Shown one piece after another: positions 8,872 through 17,800 of a stretch of DNA of 64,000 bases. How positions within the stretch are numbered: the first letter of the stretch is position 1; each line of letters begins with the position of its first letter. The position numbers and the translations under genes were made by a program. The stretch comes from an uncultured Pelagibacteraceae bacterium (GTDB lineage: Bacteria; Pseudomonadota; Alphaproteobacteria; Pelagibacterales; Pelagibacteraceae): assembly GCA_902529105.1 (NCBI GenBank), contig CABZUW010000001.1, positions 1 through 64,000 on the forward strand, given 5' to 3'. The notes under the pieces are model-generated. The model was not told the origin of the DNA. It made no database searches and worked only from the letters and a program-made list of their open reading frames with translations.

Positions 8872-9496
8872 TTTTTTTTTCAATGACATCTGACATTTTT
8901 TTTATCATCATCTTTTTATTTAAAATGTCTGTTCTTATCAAAATTGCATCTTTAGCTTTTTTTAACGGGCTATGCTTTCTTTTTTTATCCATTGAAGTAC
9001 GTTTTCTTAAAGATTTACTAACTTCTTTTAATGGTATTTTTTTTTTTAAATCAACCCATCTCCTATAACTTGCTTTTTTAAGACTACATTTAAAATAAAA
9101 TGCAATATCATATTTAGGATTTTTTTTTAATATTGTGGATGCAATGTCCCTACCCTCAACACAAATTCTCTTATTATTTTTAATCAGTTTTTTTTGTGTT
9201 TTCTTCATAATCAATCTAACATTTTTAATTTTAGCTAATGGCCCCACATGTTCATCAATTTTTTGTGTATGAAGATTTAGTTTTGATATATTTTTATAAT
9301 TAATATTTTTAAATTTTTTTTTTAAAAAAATAATTAAATTTTTAGGGTTGTTCTCAATAATCAATTTACTTGCATATCTATAAAGTAATCCAGAATTTAT
9401 AAGTGATAATTTATATTTTTTTGATATTAATTTTGCTCCAGTGCTTTTTCCACTAGCTGCTTCTCCGTCACATGCGATAATCAATGATTTTTTCAT
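8864..9496 (-). CDS. cmk: cytidylate kinase
   Basis: 210 residues. Phosphorylates CMP and dCMP with ATP in pyrimidine nucleotide recycling. The P-loop is near the N-terminus (DGEAASGKST), followed by NSGLLYRY, the CEGRDIAST-type element (VEGRDIAST) and an Arg/Lys-rich lid (RKRTSMDKKRKHSPLKKAKD). Extremely lysine rich, as expected for AT-rich coding DNA. Length fits the family. The 3' end overlaps the convergent CoA transferase gene by 8 bp. Confidence 0.92.
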   Translation of the reverse strand: MKKSLIIACDGEAASGKSTGAKLISKKYKLSLINSGLLYRYASKLIIENNPKNLIIFLKKKFKNINYKNISKLNLHTQKIDEHVGPLAKIKNVRLIMKKTQKKLIKNNKRICVEGRDIASTILKKNPKYDIAFYFKCSLKKASYRRWVDLKKKIPLKEVSKSLRKRTSMDKKRKHSPLKKAKDAILIRTDILNKKMMIKKMSDVIEKKIN

Positions 9497-9556
9497 AAAC
9501 TATGAACTAGTTTATTATAATTTATTAAGAAATTCTTTAAAAGAAATATAAATTAA

Positions 9557-10078
9557 CTATTGATCGTTTGTGTCGGAAGCATCTGATGTGTCGGCAGTCT
9601 CTTGATCTTTTAATTCGTCAATTGAAACTTCAGCTTCTTCGTTCTCTTCGCTAGGAATTTCTTGTGAAACTTGATCTGTTGAATTTTGTAATTCATTTAA
9701 ATCATCTTTAGACACTTGTATTTTTTCTGGTATTTTTCTAGCTCTTTTAGATGGTAGTATTGGAACACCACTTTTTGAAATTTCACCTTTATATAAATTT
9801 TCGAAATCATCACCTACCTCTTCATCCTCCACAGAAGTTTCATCAACTTGTTCCACATGTTTCCTTAATTTATAAACCGCGCTATCGGTTAAATCTGAAA
9901 CCTTAACGTTTTCGTTGGCGATTTCTCTAAGGGCTATTACAGTATTTTTGTCATTATCTCTATCAACAGTTGCTTCTAGACCCGAATTTAGTTGCGTTGC
10001 TCTTTCTTTAGCAACAAGCACCAGCTCATAAGGACTTTCAACTTTATCTATACAATCTTCTACTGTAACTCTAGCCAT
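9557..10078 (-). CDS. rpoZ: RNA polymerase omega subunit with long acidic tail
   Basis: 173 residues. The first 90 match omega closely: [46 protein letters not shown]. Omega helps assemble and stabilise RNA polymerase by clasping the beta-prime C-terminus. Alphaproteobacterial omegas are usually 90-135 residues; here the tail from about residue 95 on is extended, disordered and very acidic (Glu/Asp/Ser rich, ending in [11 protein letters not shown]), with one basic stretch ([12 protein letters not shown]) inside it. Confidence 0.93.
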   Translation of the reverse strand: MARVTVEDCIDKVESPYELVLVAKERATQLNSGLEATVDRDNDKNTVIALREIANENVKVSDLTDSAVYKLRKHVEQVDETSVEDEEVGDDFENLYKGEISKSGVPILPSKRARKIPEKIQVSKDDLNELQNSTDQVSQEIPSEENEEAEVSIDELKDQETADTSDASDTNDQ

Positions 10079-10116
10079 GCAAGGTATTTATACTTGGTAA
10101 AGAAATAAATCAAGTT

Positions 10117-11328
10117 TTAATTAGATAATATAGGATTTAGTTTTCCTCTTATAAAAAATAAAGAAATAAGTGAAATCGATATGTATATCGCTGATATCAC
10201 GCCAATCTGTTCGATAGAAAAATCCCTATCTATTAAATAACCAAACAAAGCAGTTCCAAATGCGGTTGCAAATACCATCAACGCAGTTGTAAGGGCCTTT
10301 ATTGATCCAATATATTTTACACCATAAATTTCTGCCCAAGTTGAGGACCCTAGTACGTTTGCAAATCCATTAGATATTCCGATTAATCCTAAAAAAATAA
10401 AAGCCGTAAAAGACTGATCAAAATAAATGATTATAAAGACTGATATCAATAAAGGTATGTTCATATAAACAATTAATTTTCTGCTAGTAAATTTATCTAT
10501 TAAAATTCCAGATATGATTAAAGTTATAACAGACAAAATTGAGTAAGCCATAAAGGATTGTGCAATTATATAAGGGCCCCAATTTTTTGAGCTTAAAATA
10601 AATGATTGATAAACAAAAGTTCCAGTTGCTATCCAAGGCATAGCCAACATATTTGCACAAATAATATAAAATCTATAATCTTTTAAAACTTCAATTCTTT
10701 TCCAATTTTTAATATTTTTTTCTTTTTGTTTCTCTGTTCCATCGGTTTCTCTAGACTCAAAACTGAGATTCTTTACCAAAAAATAAGAAGCTAAAGGCAA
10801 AATTATTAAAACTATTAGAGAAATAGATTTCCATATAATTTTCCAATCATAAATTGATAAAAGATAAATAATTAATACAGGTAAAATAAATTCAGCTGAG
10901 GACAAGCCAAACCAACTGGTGCTTAAAGCTTTCCCACGAGATTTTGTAAAATACCTCGATACTGTAGTCGTTGCTGTGTGAGACATCATACCTTGGCCAG
11001 AGAATCTCATTAAGAATATAGCTAGGAATAATAATAAAGTAGAGGATATGATTGAAAAGAAAAAACTAGAAAATGATAACAATAAAATTACAAAAAATGC
11101 AAATTTTGATATGTTTATATCATCTATTTTTTTTCCAAACCAAATTAAAACAAAACTACTAAGTAAAGTTGCAGACGCATAAATTGAACCAAATTGTCCA
11201 TGTGTAATTGATAATTCGTCTCTTATACTAGTATTAAATAATCCTAAAAAAAAACTCTGTCCAAAACTTGAAAAAAATGTAAATATAAATCCAAATAAAA
11301 TTACTTTTAAACTTAAATTTTTAAACAT
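10117..11328 (-). CDS. major facilitator superfamily transporter
   Basis: 403 residues with about 12 hydrophobic helices arranged as two six-helix halves separated by a charged loop (ESRETDGTEKQKEKNIKNWK). An MFS loop motif equivalent is seen after helix 2 (WFGKKIDDINISK). Substrate cannot be named; the pattern resembles carboxylate or oxalate/formate antiporter-like members. Its ATG is only 5 bp from the ATG of the divergent dehydrogenase gene at 11334. Confidence 0.85.
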   Translation of the reverse strand: MFKNLSLKVILFGFIFTFFSSFGQSFFLGLFNTSIRDELSITHGQFGSIYASATLLSSFVLIWFGKKIDDINISKFAFFVILLLSFSSFFFSIISSTLLLFLAIFLMRFSGQGMMSHTATTTVSRYFTKSRGKALSTSWFGLSSAEFILPVLIIYLLSIYDWKIIWKSISLIVLIILPLASYFLVKNLSFESRETDGTEKQKEKNIKNWKRIEVLKDYRFYIICANMLAMPWIATGTFVYQSFILSSKNWGPYIIAQSFMAYSILSVITLIISGILIDKFTSRKLIVYMNIPLLISVFIIIYFDQSFTAFIFLGLIGISNGFANVLGSSTWAEIYGVKYIGSIKALTTALMVFATAFGTALFGYLIDRDFSIEQIGVISAIYISISLISLFFIRGKLNPILSN

Positions 11329-11333
11329 TATAA

Positions 11334-12203
11334 ATGTCTTGTAACGTAGCTTTCATTGGTCTTGGTGTCATGGGATATCCAATGGCTGGTTATATATCAA
11401 AAGGTGGACATAATGTAACTGTTTTTAATAGAACAAAATCAAAAGCAGAAAAATGGATTGGTGAATATAAAGGTAAATTGGCTAATACACCCGAAGAGGC
11501 AGCAAAAGATGCTGAGTATATATTTACCTGCGTTGGAAATGATAACGATTTAAGAGAAGTTACCTTTGGTGATAAAGGAGTTTTTAAAAGTATTAAAAAA
11601 GGATCAATTTATATTGATAATACAACTGCGTCCGCAAAAATAGCAAAAGAAATTTATGACCATGCAAAAAAAAATGGTTTTGGTTCTTTAGATGCTCCTG
11701 TTTCAGGTGGACAAGCTGGAGCAGAAAATGGTGCACTTACTGTAATGATAGGAGGGGATCAAGCTGACTTTGACAAAGCTAAAGACAAAATTGAGTGTTA
11801 CAGTAAGAAAATGAAATTATTGGGTGGACCGGGTAATGGACAATTAGCAAAAATGGTAAATCAAATATGTATTGCTGGTTTAGTACAAGGATTATCAGAA
11901 GGTATTAATTTTGGTATGAAAGCTGGATTAAATATGGAAGATGTGATCGAAGTTATTTCTAAAGGTGCAGCTCAATCTTGGCAGATGGAAAACAGATACA
12001 AGACTATGATAGATGACAAATTTGATTTTGGTTTTGCAGTAGATTGGATGAGAAAAGATCTTAAAATCGCAATGGACGAAGCTAAGAATAATGGTTCATT
12101 GTTGCCTGTAACAGAACTTGTAGATAAATATTACTCAGAATTACAGGATATGGGTGGAAACAGATTAGATACTTCTAGTTTAATCAAGAGATTTAGGAAG
12201 TAA
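11334..12203 (+). CDS. NAD(P)-dependent beta-hydroxyacid dehydrogenase (3-hydroxyisobutyrate / tartronate semialdehyde reductase family)
   Basis: 289 residues, usual length. N-terminal Rossmann motif GLGVMG (residues 9-14), NRTKSKAEKW typical of this family, the substrate-binding DAPVSGGQAGAENGALTVM segment, and GNGQLAKMVNQ with the catalytic lysine (about K173). It oxidises or reduces a 3-hydroxy acid such as 3-hydroxyisobutyrate or glycerate/tartronate semialdehyde; the choice cannot be made from sequence alone. The gap to the divergent MFS gene is 5 bp, so its promoter must lie within that gene. Confidence 0.88.
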   Translation: MSCNVAFIGLGVMGYPMAGYISKGGHNVTVFNRTKSKAEKWIGEYKGKLANTPEEAAKDAEYIFTCVGNDNDLREVTFGDKGVFKSIKKGSIYIDNTTASAKIAKEIYDHAKKNGFGSLDAPVSGGQAGAENGALTVMIGGDQADFDKAKDKIECYSKKMKLLGGPGNGQLAKMVNQICIAGLVQGLSEGINFGMKAGLNMEDVIEVISKGAAQSWQMENRYKTMIDDKFDFGFAVDWMRKDLKIAMDEAKNNGSLLPVTELVDKYYSELQDMGGNRLDTSSLIKRFRK

Positions 12204-12209
12204 TATTGT

Positions 12210-12809
12210 ATGCAGCCAGCATACTATGAAAATTTAAAAGAAATTCAGAATAAGTATTGGTCAATGCTTGATGACGCAATAAAAAATAGAAATTCACCCT
12301 TTAGAATTCCAGTATTTATTTGTTCCGACCAAAACGAAATTGATGGTAGAATAGTTGTGTTAAGAAAATCAGATAGAAGTAATAGTCTTTTACAATTTCA
12401 TACTGATTTAAGATCTTCCAAAATAAATATTTTAAAAAAAAACAAAAATGCGTCACTAGTTTTTTATGATAAAGAAGAAAAAATTCAATTGCGAGTAAAA
12501 GTAGAATGTATAATTAATAATAAAAATTCTATAACTGAAGATTCTTGGAAAAAAACACAACATATAAGTAGAAGGTGTTATTTAACTGATGACCCACCTG
12601 GAACAATTTCAAATTATCCTACCTCAGGAATGATTTCAAAATTAGAAGATTTTGATTACACGATGGAAAAAAGTGAAGAAGGGTATAAAAATTTTACAGT
12701 TATTCAGTGTAGGATTAAATCTGTTGAATGGCTTTATTTAGCAGCAAAAGGACATAGAAGAGCTAAGTTTGATTTTGAAAATAATAAGGAAAGTTGGTTG
12801 GTACCTTGA
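12210..12809 (+). CDS. pyridoxamine 5'-phosphate oxidase-like flavoprotein
   Basis: 199 residues of the FMN-binding split-barrel type (Alr4036-like branch). The split barrel spans about residues 25-130 (RIPVFICSDQ, GRIVVLRKSDRS, LQFHTDLRSSK, ASLVFYDKEEKIQLRVK), and the C-terminus has WLYLAAKGHRRAKFDF, the Arg-rich ending common to PNPOx-like enzymes. Role unknown: either a true PdxH-like oxidase or a general FMN reductase. It follows the dehydrogenase by 6 bp and is coupled to the next gene. Confidence 0.82.
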   Translation: MQPAYYENLKEIQNKYWSMLDDAIKNRNSPFRIPVFICSDQNEIDGRIVVLRKSDRSNSLLQFHTDLRSSKINILKKNKNASLVFYDKEEKIQLRVKVECIINNKNSITEDSWKKTQHISRRCYLTDDPPGTISNYPTSGMISKLEDFDYTMEKSEEGYKNFTVIQCRIKSVEWLYLAAKGHRRAKFDFENNKESWLVP

Positions 12810-13201
12810 CGAAAAAATATAAAGCAATGGTTCTCTCATGTATAGATCCAAGATTTCAGAGGAAGGTATATAATTATTTAAAAAATAAAAAGCTTTCTGG
12901 GAAATATAGTTCATTTACGATAGCGGGTTCTGCCATTGGCGTAACTAATAAAAAATTTAAAAAATGGCACAAAACATTTTGGGATAATCTAGTCATATCA
13001 ATTAAATTACATAAAATATCAAAATTAATCGTTATTAACCATGAAGATTGTGGTGCAGCAAAAATTGCTAATAATAAAAAAAAATTTAATTTATTAATAG
13101 AAAGAAAAATTCACAACGAGTCTTTTAAAAATATAAAGAAAATTATAACTAAAAGATATCCTTATTTGAAAGTAAGTTGTACAACATTATCTCTAAGGTA
13201 A
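12806..13201 (+). CDS. minimal beta-carbonic-anhydrase-like protein
   Basis: 131 residues from a TTG at 12806 that overlaps the preceding TGA; a TTG at 12794 is also open. It keeps the beta-CA zinc signature: SCIDPRF (Cys, Asp, Arg) near residue 12 and, 65 residues later, NHEDCGA (His and Cys). True beta-CAs are about 200 residues, so this is a short member; the C-terminal part is almost all Lys/Ile/Asn. It may hydrate CO2, or be a zinc protein of another function. The gene lies in an apparent operon with the TPR/OGT gene 1 bp downstream. Confidence 0.7.
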   Translation: MTKKYKAMVLSCIDPRFQRKVYNYLKNKKLSGKYSSFTIAGSAIGVTNKKFKKWHKTFWDNLVISIKLHKISKLIVINHEDCGAAKIANNKKKFNLLIERKIHNESFKNIKKIITKRYPYLKVSCTTLSLR

Positions 13202-13202
13202 A

Positions 13203-15173
13203 ATGTCATTAGAAAAACAAGCTGTAGAGGAATTTAGAAATAATAATTTTGATGAGTCATTAAAATTATTAAAAAAATTTATCGAATCAAACCCAAATTC
13301 ATATGAGGCATACAATTTTTTAGGTATCGTTTATTTAAAGTTAAAAAAATATAATTTTGCAAAAAATTCTTGGGAAAAGGCATCTAACATTAACGCAAAT
13401 TATATTGATCCATTAATAAATATTGCAAATTTATTTATTCAGGGGGAAAAACCTGAGATTGCAATAAGTTATTTAAATAAGGCGCTTTTAATTGAACCAG
13501 AGAATTTTAAATTAAGTTTAATGTTAGGCAACACTTATATGGTAATAAATAAATTTGAAAAAGCTATAGAAAATTTAAATTCTGCAATCAAAATTAATCC
13601 GAATTATTTTGAGCCTTATTATTTAAAAGGATTGGTCTATAACTATATGAATAAGTTGGAAGATGCGATTAAAAATTTTAATTTATCTTTAAGATTTAAT
13701 CAATCTCATCAAGATTCGTTGTATTCTCTCGCAGTTTCCTATCGAGAAATTAAAAATTTTATAAAATCAAAAGAAATTTTTTTAAAACTTTATGAGTTAA
13801 ATAATAATTACAATTACCTCTTAGGATCTATATTTTTTATAAATAATAGGATTTGTAATTGGAATAATTATGAAAAAAATTTTGAATTGATTAAAAGGAA
13901 AATTTTAGACAACAAAAAATCTATAACACCATGGGCAGCTTTATCAATTTTTGACTCACCCGAGATACAAATGATTAATACAAAAATCTATACAGATTTT
14001 GAAAATACTCGAAAAAAAGAAATAGATATAAAAAAAAATACTAATGAAAAAATTAATATAGGGTACTTTTCTGGTAATTTTTGTAAGCATGCGGTTGCTT
14101 TTCAAATAAATAAAATGTTGCAGCAACATAATACAAAAAAATTTAATATTTATTTATTTAATTTCAAAAATTCTCATAATAATTTAATTAAAAATGAATT
14201 TAAAAATATTAAAGAAATATTTAATGTTTCGGACTTAAGTGATCATGAAGTAGTTAATGTATCAAAAAAAATCAAGATTGATATTGCAATAGATTTAATG
14301 GGTTTTACTAAAGGAAATCGTTTCAATATTTTTAGAGAAAGGTGTGCCCCACTACAACTAAACTTTTTAGGATATGCGGGAACTTCGGCGATTAGAAATA
14401 TGGATTATTTAATTGCAGATAGCACAGTCGTTAATAGTTCAAATAGGCAATTTTTTACAGAAAATATAATTTATATGCCAAATTCATTTATGGTTAATGA
14501 CGATGATCTATATATTGATAACGTAAAATTTAAAAGATCAGATTTGAAAATAAATGATAGCAACTTAATTTTTTGCTCTCTTAATAGAAATTATAAAATT
14601 AATCCAAAAATTTTTAGTTTATGGATGAAAATTTTAAAAAAAGTAGATAATTCTATTTTATTACTAAATTATACAGATGATATTGCAAAGTATAATATTT
14701 TAGAAAATTGTAAAAATTTTAATGTTCCTAAGCAAAGAATAAAATTTTTAGAATATACAAAAAGCTACAATGAATATTTATCAAAAATTAAAAATGTTGA
14801 TATTTTTTTAGATACATTTCCATATTCTGCTCACTCCACCGGAAGTAGTGCATTATGGTGCGAGATCCCAATTATTACAAAAAGTGGAAATAGTTTTACA
14901 AGCAATGTCGCATCAAGCATGCTCAAAGCGTTAGATCTTGAAGAATTGATAACTACAACCGATGAAGAATATGTTAACTTAGCCGTTAGCATGGCTAAAG
15001 ATAAAGAAATTTTAAAAAAAGTAAAATTAAAGTTAAAAAATAATAAATTATCAAAATTATTATTTAATACAAAAAAATATACTAGTAATATCGAAAGAGC
15101 ATTTGAAAATATTTACTCTTTGAAATGTAATAATAAAAAGCTTGTTGACCTTGAAGTTGATAAATTAATATAA
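13203..15173 (+). CDS. TPR-containing O-GlcNAc-transferase-like (SPINDLY/OGT) glycosyltransferase
   Basis: 656 residues. Residues 1-200 hold five or six tetratricopeptide repeats (for example ANLFIQGEKPEIAISYLNKA). From about 270 to 640 is the GT41 domain: INIGYFSGNFCKHAVAF, then DLMGFTKGNRFNIF, LQLNFLGYAGT, MDYLIADS and later FLDTFPYSAHSTGSSALWCE, all expected OGT landmarks that bind the UDP-sugar. Likely transfers a sugar to a protein (or another acceptor) in the cytoplasm. No signal peptide. Acceptor unknown. It opens the glycan-rich part of the window. Confidence 0.9.
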   Translation: MSLEKQAVEEFRNNNFDESLKLLKKFIESNPNSYEAYNFLGIVYLKLKKYNFAKNSWEKASNINANYIDPLINIANLFIQGEKPEIAISYLNKALLIEPENFKLSLMLGNTYMVINKFEKAIENLNSAIKINPNYFEPYYLKGLVYNYMNKLEDAIKNFNLSLRFNQSHQDSLYSLAVSYREIKNFIKSKEIFLKLYELNNNYNYLLGSIFFINNRICNWNNYEKNFELIKRKILDNKKSITPWAALSIFDSPEIQMINTKIYTDFENTRKKEIDIKKNTNEKINIGYFSGNFCKHAVAFQINKMLQQHNTKKFNIYLFNFKNSHNNLIKNEFKNIKEIFNVSDLSDHEVVNVSKKIKIDIAIDLMGFTKGNRFNIFRERCAPLQLNFLGYAGTSAIRNMDYLIADSTVVNSSNRQFFTENIIYMPNSFMVNDDDLYIDNVKFKRSDLKINDSNLIFCSLNRNYKINPKIFSLWMKILKKVDNSILLLNYTDDIAKYNILENCKNFNVPKQRIKFLEYTKSYNEYLSKIKNVDIFLDTFPYSAHSTGSSALWCEIPIITKSGNSFTSNVASSMLKALDLEELITTTDEEYVNLAVSMAKDKEILKKVKLKLKNNKLSKLLFNTKKYTSNIERAFENIYSLKCNNKKLVDLEVDKLI

Positions 15174-15194
15174 TTAAATATTTTTTGATGTATG

Positions 15195-15707
15195 TTAAAA
15201 TACTGACTTTAGATATTTTTTCCAATTATTTTGATATCTAATTGCATTTTGCTTCATTGCTTCAACTTCTTCTTCTGTGACCTGTCTTACAATTTTTCCA
15301 GGAGATCCCATAACTAATGAATTGTCTGGTATTACTTTATTTTCAGTAATTAATGCTCTTGCGCCTATTAGACAATTCTTTCCAATTTTTGATCCATTAA
15401 GTAGAACTGCACCTATTCCAATTAAACTATTATCATCAATTGAACAACCATGAAGCATTACTAAATGACCCACAGTAACATTTTTTCCAACTTTTAAAGG
15501 ATAGCCGGGGTCAGTATGAAGTACGCAACTGTCTTGGACATTTGAACCCTCGCCTATGTGGATATTTTCTATATCTCCCCTTAAAGTAGCATTAAACCAA
15601 ACACTGGTATTTTTTTCTAATGTAACATCACCTATTACAACGGCATTAGGTGCGACCCAATTTTCACCAGAGTTTTTTGGTTTTTTATTTTCCAAATCGT
15701 AAAACAT
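15195..15707 (-). CDS. gamma-carbonic-anhydrase family hexapeptide-repeat protein
   Basis: 170 residues, the standard size for YrdA/PaaY/gamma-CA proteins. Left-handed beta-helix repeats run through residues 20-130, and the three zinc-ligand histidines are in place (VLHTD and GHLVMLHGC). May bind zinc and hydrate CO2, or act as a thioesterase-like or structural member. It is convergent with the OGT-like gene and divergent, 20 bp away, from the redoxin gene. Confidence 0.88.
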   Translation of the reverse strand: MFYDLENKKPKNSGENWVAPNAVVIGDVTLEKNTSVWFNATLRGDIENIHIGEGSNVQDSCVLHTDPGYPLKVGKNVTVGHLVMLHGCSIDDNSLIGIGAVLLNGSKIGKNCLIGARALITENKVIPDNSLVMGSPGKIVRQVTEEEVEAMKQNAIRYQNNWKKYLKSVF

Positions 15708-15727
15708 AAATTATAAATAATCATAAC

Positions 15728-16281
15728 ATGTCACTTACAAAAACACCAATATGCGATTTTGGAAAACAAGCTGACAATTTTAAATTAAAATCAACAGGTG
15801 GTAAATTTTTATCGTTAGAGGATTTAAAAGGTAAAAATGGAACATTAATAATGTTCATCTGCAATCATTGTCCATATGTTAAAGCTATTATATCTGATGT
15901 TGTAAAAGATTGTAATGTACTCTCGAAATTAGGAGTGAATTCTGTAGCAATCTGCTCTAATGATGTTATTAATTATCCAGAGGATTCATTTGAAAATATG
16001 AGTATATTTTCAAAAAAAAATAATTTTAATTTTTCATATTTACATGATGAAACTCAAGAAGTTGCAAAAAAAAATATGGAGCTGTATGTACACCTGATTT
16101 TTTTGGGTATAATGGAAACTTGGAGCTTCAATATAGGGGAAGAGTAAGAGAGCTAAAAAACTTAAAGCCAATAAGGGATGGAGATAGTGATCTTTTATTA
16201 GCAATGACACAAATATCAAAAACAGGTAATGGGCCTAAAGAGCAAATTCCAAGTATGGGCTGTAATATTAAGTGGAAATAA
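15728..16281 (+). pseudogene. redoxin / AhpC-TSA family protein, frameshifted at an A9 run
   Basis: The first 113 residues are a thioredoxin-fold redoxin (FICNHCPYVKA gives the CxxC-like site). At 16066-16074, a run of nine A, the frame shifts: the uninterrupted frame ends at 16147 with unrelated residues, whereas one added A restores GAVCTPDFFGYNGNLELQYR and runs to TAA 16279-16281 with the family ending KEQIPSMGCNIKWK. The conserved second half is thus intact in the next frame. It may be a sequencing error, a recent mutation, or a slippage-corrected gene; about 185 residues if read through. Confidence 0.85.
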
Positions 16282-16285
16282 TATA

Positions 16286-17368
16286 ATGAACTTGATTGTA
16301 ACAAGAACTTTTCCGCCAACTATTGGTGGGATGCAAAATCTTATGTGGGGTTTGGCTAATGCAGTCTCTAAAATTGATTTAGTAAAAGTTTATGCTGATT
16401 ATGAATTAAATCATGACTCTTTTGATGAAAAGGTGTCATTTTCGATAGAGAGAATTAAAGGTTTTAAATTATTTCAAAAATACAGAAAAGCTTATTTAGT
16501 TAATGAATATTTGAAATCAAATAAAAACGTAAAAAATATAATTGCTGATCACTGGAAAAGTTTAGAACATATAAAAACTAATAAAAATAAAATCTGCCTA
16601 ATACATTCTAAGGAAATAAATCATGACAATGGTAGTAATCTTAATAAAAGAGTATTGAAAGTCCTTAACAATGTTAACATAATTATAGCAAATTCAGAGT
16701 TTACAAAAAATTTAGCCATAGAAAGAGGTATTAATTCAAATCTTATAAAAGTTATAAACCCTGGTGTAGATGATATTAAAGAAATCAGTAAACAAAATTT
16801 AAAAAAAGCTGATGATTTGTTAATAAACAAATCGCCTAAACTAATTACAGTCTCACGTTTTGATAAAAGAAAAAATCATGCAAAAGTAATGATGTCTATA
16901 AGAAATTTGAAAACAAAATATCCGAATATAATCTATACTTGTATAGGGTATGGTGAAGAAGAAGAAAAACTTAAAAGACTTTGTAGAGAACTTATTATAG
17001 AGGATCAGGTTTTATTTTTAAAAGGTATTTCTGAGGAGTTAAAAAATGCGCTTATTTCAAAATCTGATATTTTTATTATGCCATCGATTATACACGAAAA
17101 ATCTGTAGAGGGTTTTGGTATTTCTTTTATAGAAGCGGCACAATATGGTATCCCATCAATAGGTGGAAAAGATGGTGGAGCATCAGATGCAATAATTCAC
17201 GAAAAGACTGGTTTAATATGTGATGGCAATAATCTAGATGAAATTTATAATGCAATAAATAAATTGTTAGAAAACAAAACTTATATTGAATATGGTGAAG
17301 CAGCAAAAGAAAACTCTAAGAAGTTTCATTGGAGTAAAATAATTGAAAACTACAAAAGAATCTTATAA
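16286..17368 (+). CDS. family 4 glycosyltransferase
   Basis: 360 residues from ATG 16286, chosen because the longer open frame overlaps the real end of the redoxin gene. GT-B fold enzyme: N-terminal RTFPPTIGGMQNLMW acceptor loop, IIANSEFTKNL, NPGVD, and TVSRFDKRKNH opening the nucleotide-sugar domain, then DIFIMPS and the E(x)7E motif (EGFGISFIEAA). Retaining transfer from a UDP- or GDP-sugar onto a surface polysaccharide or lipid. Part of the scattered glycan genes of this region. Confidence 0.9.
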   Translation: MNLIVTRTFPPTIGGMQNLMWGLANAVSKIDLVKVYADYELNHDSFDEKVSFSIERIKGFKLFQKYRKAYLVNEYLKSNKNVKNIIADHWKSLEHIKTNKNKICLIHSKEINHDNGSNLNKRVLKVLNNVNIIIANSEFTKNLAIERGINSNLIKVINPGVDDIKEISKQNLKKADDLLINKSPKLITVSRFDKRKNHAKVMMSIRNLKTKYPNIIYTCIGYGEEEEKLKRLCRELIIEDQVLFLKGISEELKNALISKSDIFIMPSIIHEKSVEGFGISFIEAAQYGIPSIGGKDGGASDAIIHEKTGLICDGNNLDEIYNAINKLLENKTYIEYGEAAKENSKKFHWSKIIENYKRIL

Positions 17369-17377
17369 TTTAAAAGT

Positions 17378-17800
17378 ATGATCGAAAAATTTAATAATGT
17401 CTGGTATTTAATAATTTTTTTAATACATTTTTTAGGAATTGGCGTTTATGCATTTCAAACAATTTTTCAAACAAGAAAATTTTGTACTAAATTTGAAATA
17501 GATGACAGTGCCTTTACAATGATCAGATTTGTTGGAGCATTTATGCTCGCTAATTTTTTAATGGCAGTTTATATTTTATTTATAAGAAGAAATGGAATAG
17601 TGGCAGCTGGATCTTTTTTTAATTTAGTATTTTTATCAAATTTATGTATCTTTTTAGTAAATTGTTATTCAATACTTATAGATAAAACTGGAATAACAAC
17701 TCCAGAAAAATCAAAAGAGGGTATAATTGCACCTTTAATATTTACTGCCTTGAGTGCTGCTCTATGTTATGGTTTAGCAGATAAAATATATCTCTACTAA
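17378..17800 (+). CDS. four-helix membrane protein of unknown function
   Basis: 140 residues with four hydrophobic segments (about 9-30, 48-68, 75-97, 117-136) and short charged loops. No signal or catalytic motif is recognised. It begins 9 bp after the GT4 stop, so is likely cotranscribed, and its last 4 bases overlap the convergent GT9 gene. The surrounding genes suggest an envelope role, but this is only context. Confidence 0.75.
   Translation: MIEKFNNVWYLIIFLIHFLGIGVYAFQTIFQTRKFCTKFEIDDSAFTMIRFVGAFMLANFLMAVYILFIRRNGIVAAGSFFNLVFLSNLCIFLVNCYSILIDKTGITTPEKSKEGIIAPLIFTALSAALCYGLADKIYLY

Noticed and set aside
12794-12805. Upstream TTG start for the beta-CA-like gene
   Set aside because: It would sit directly on the AAGGAAAG stretch with no spacing; the TTG at 12806 overlapping the previous stop is more usual.
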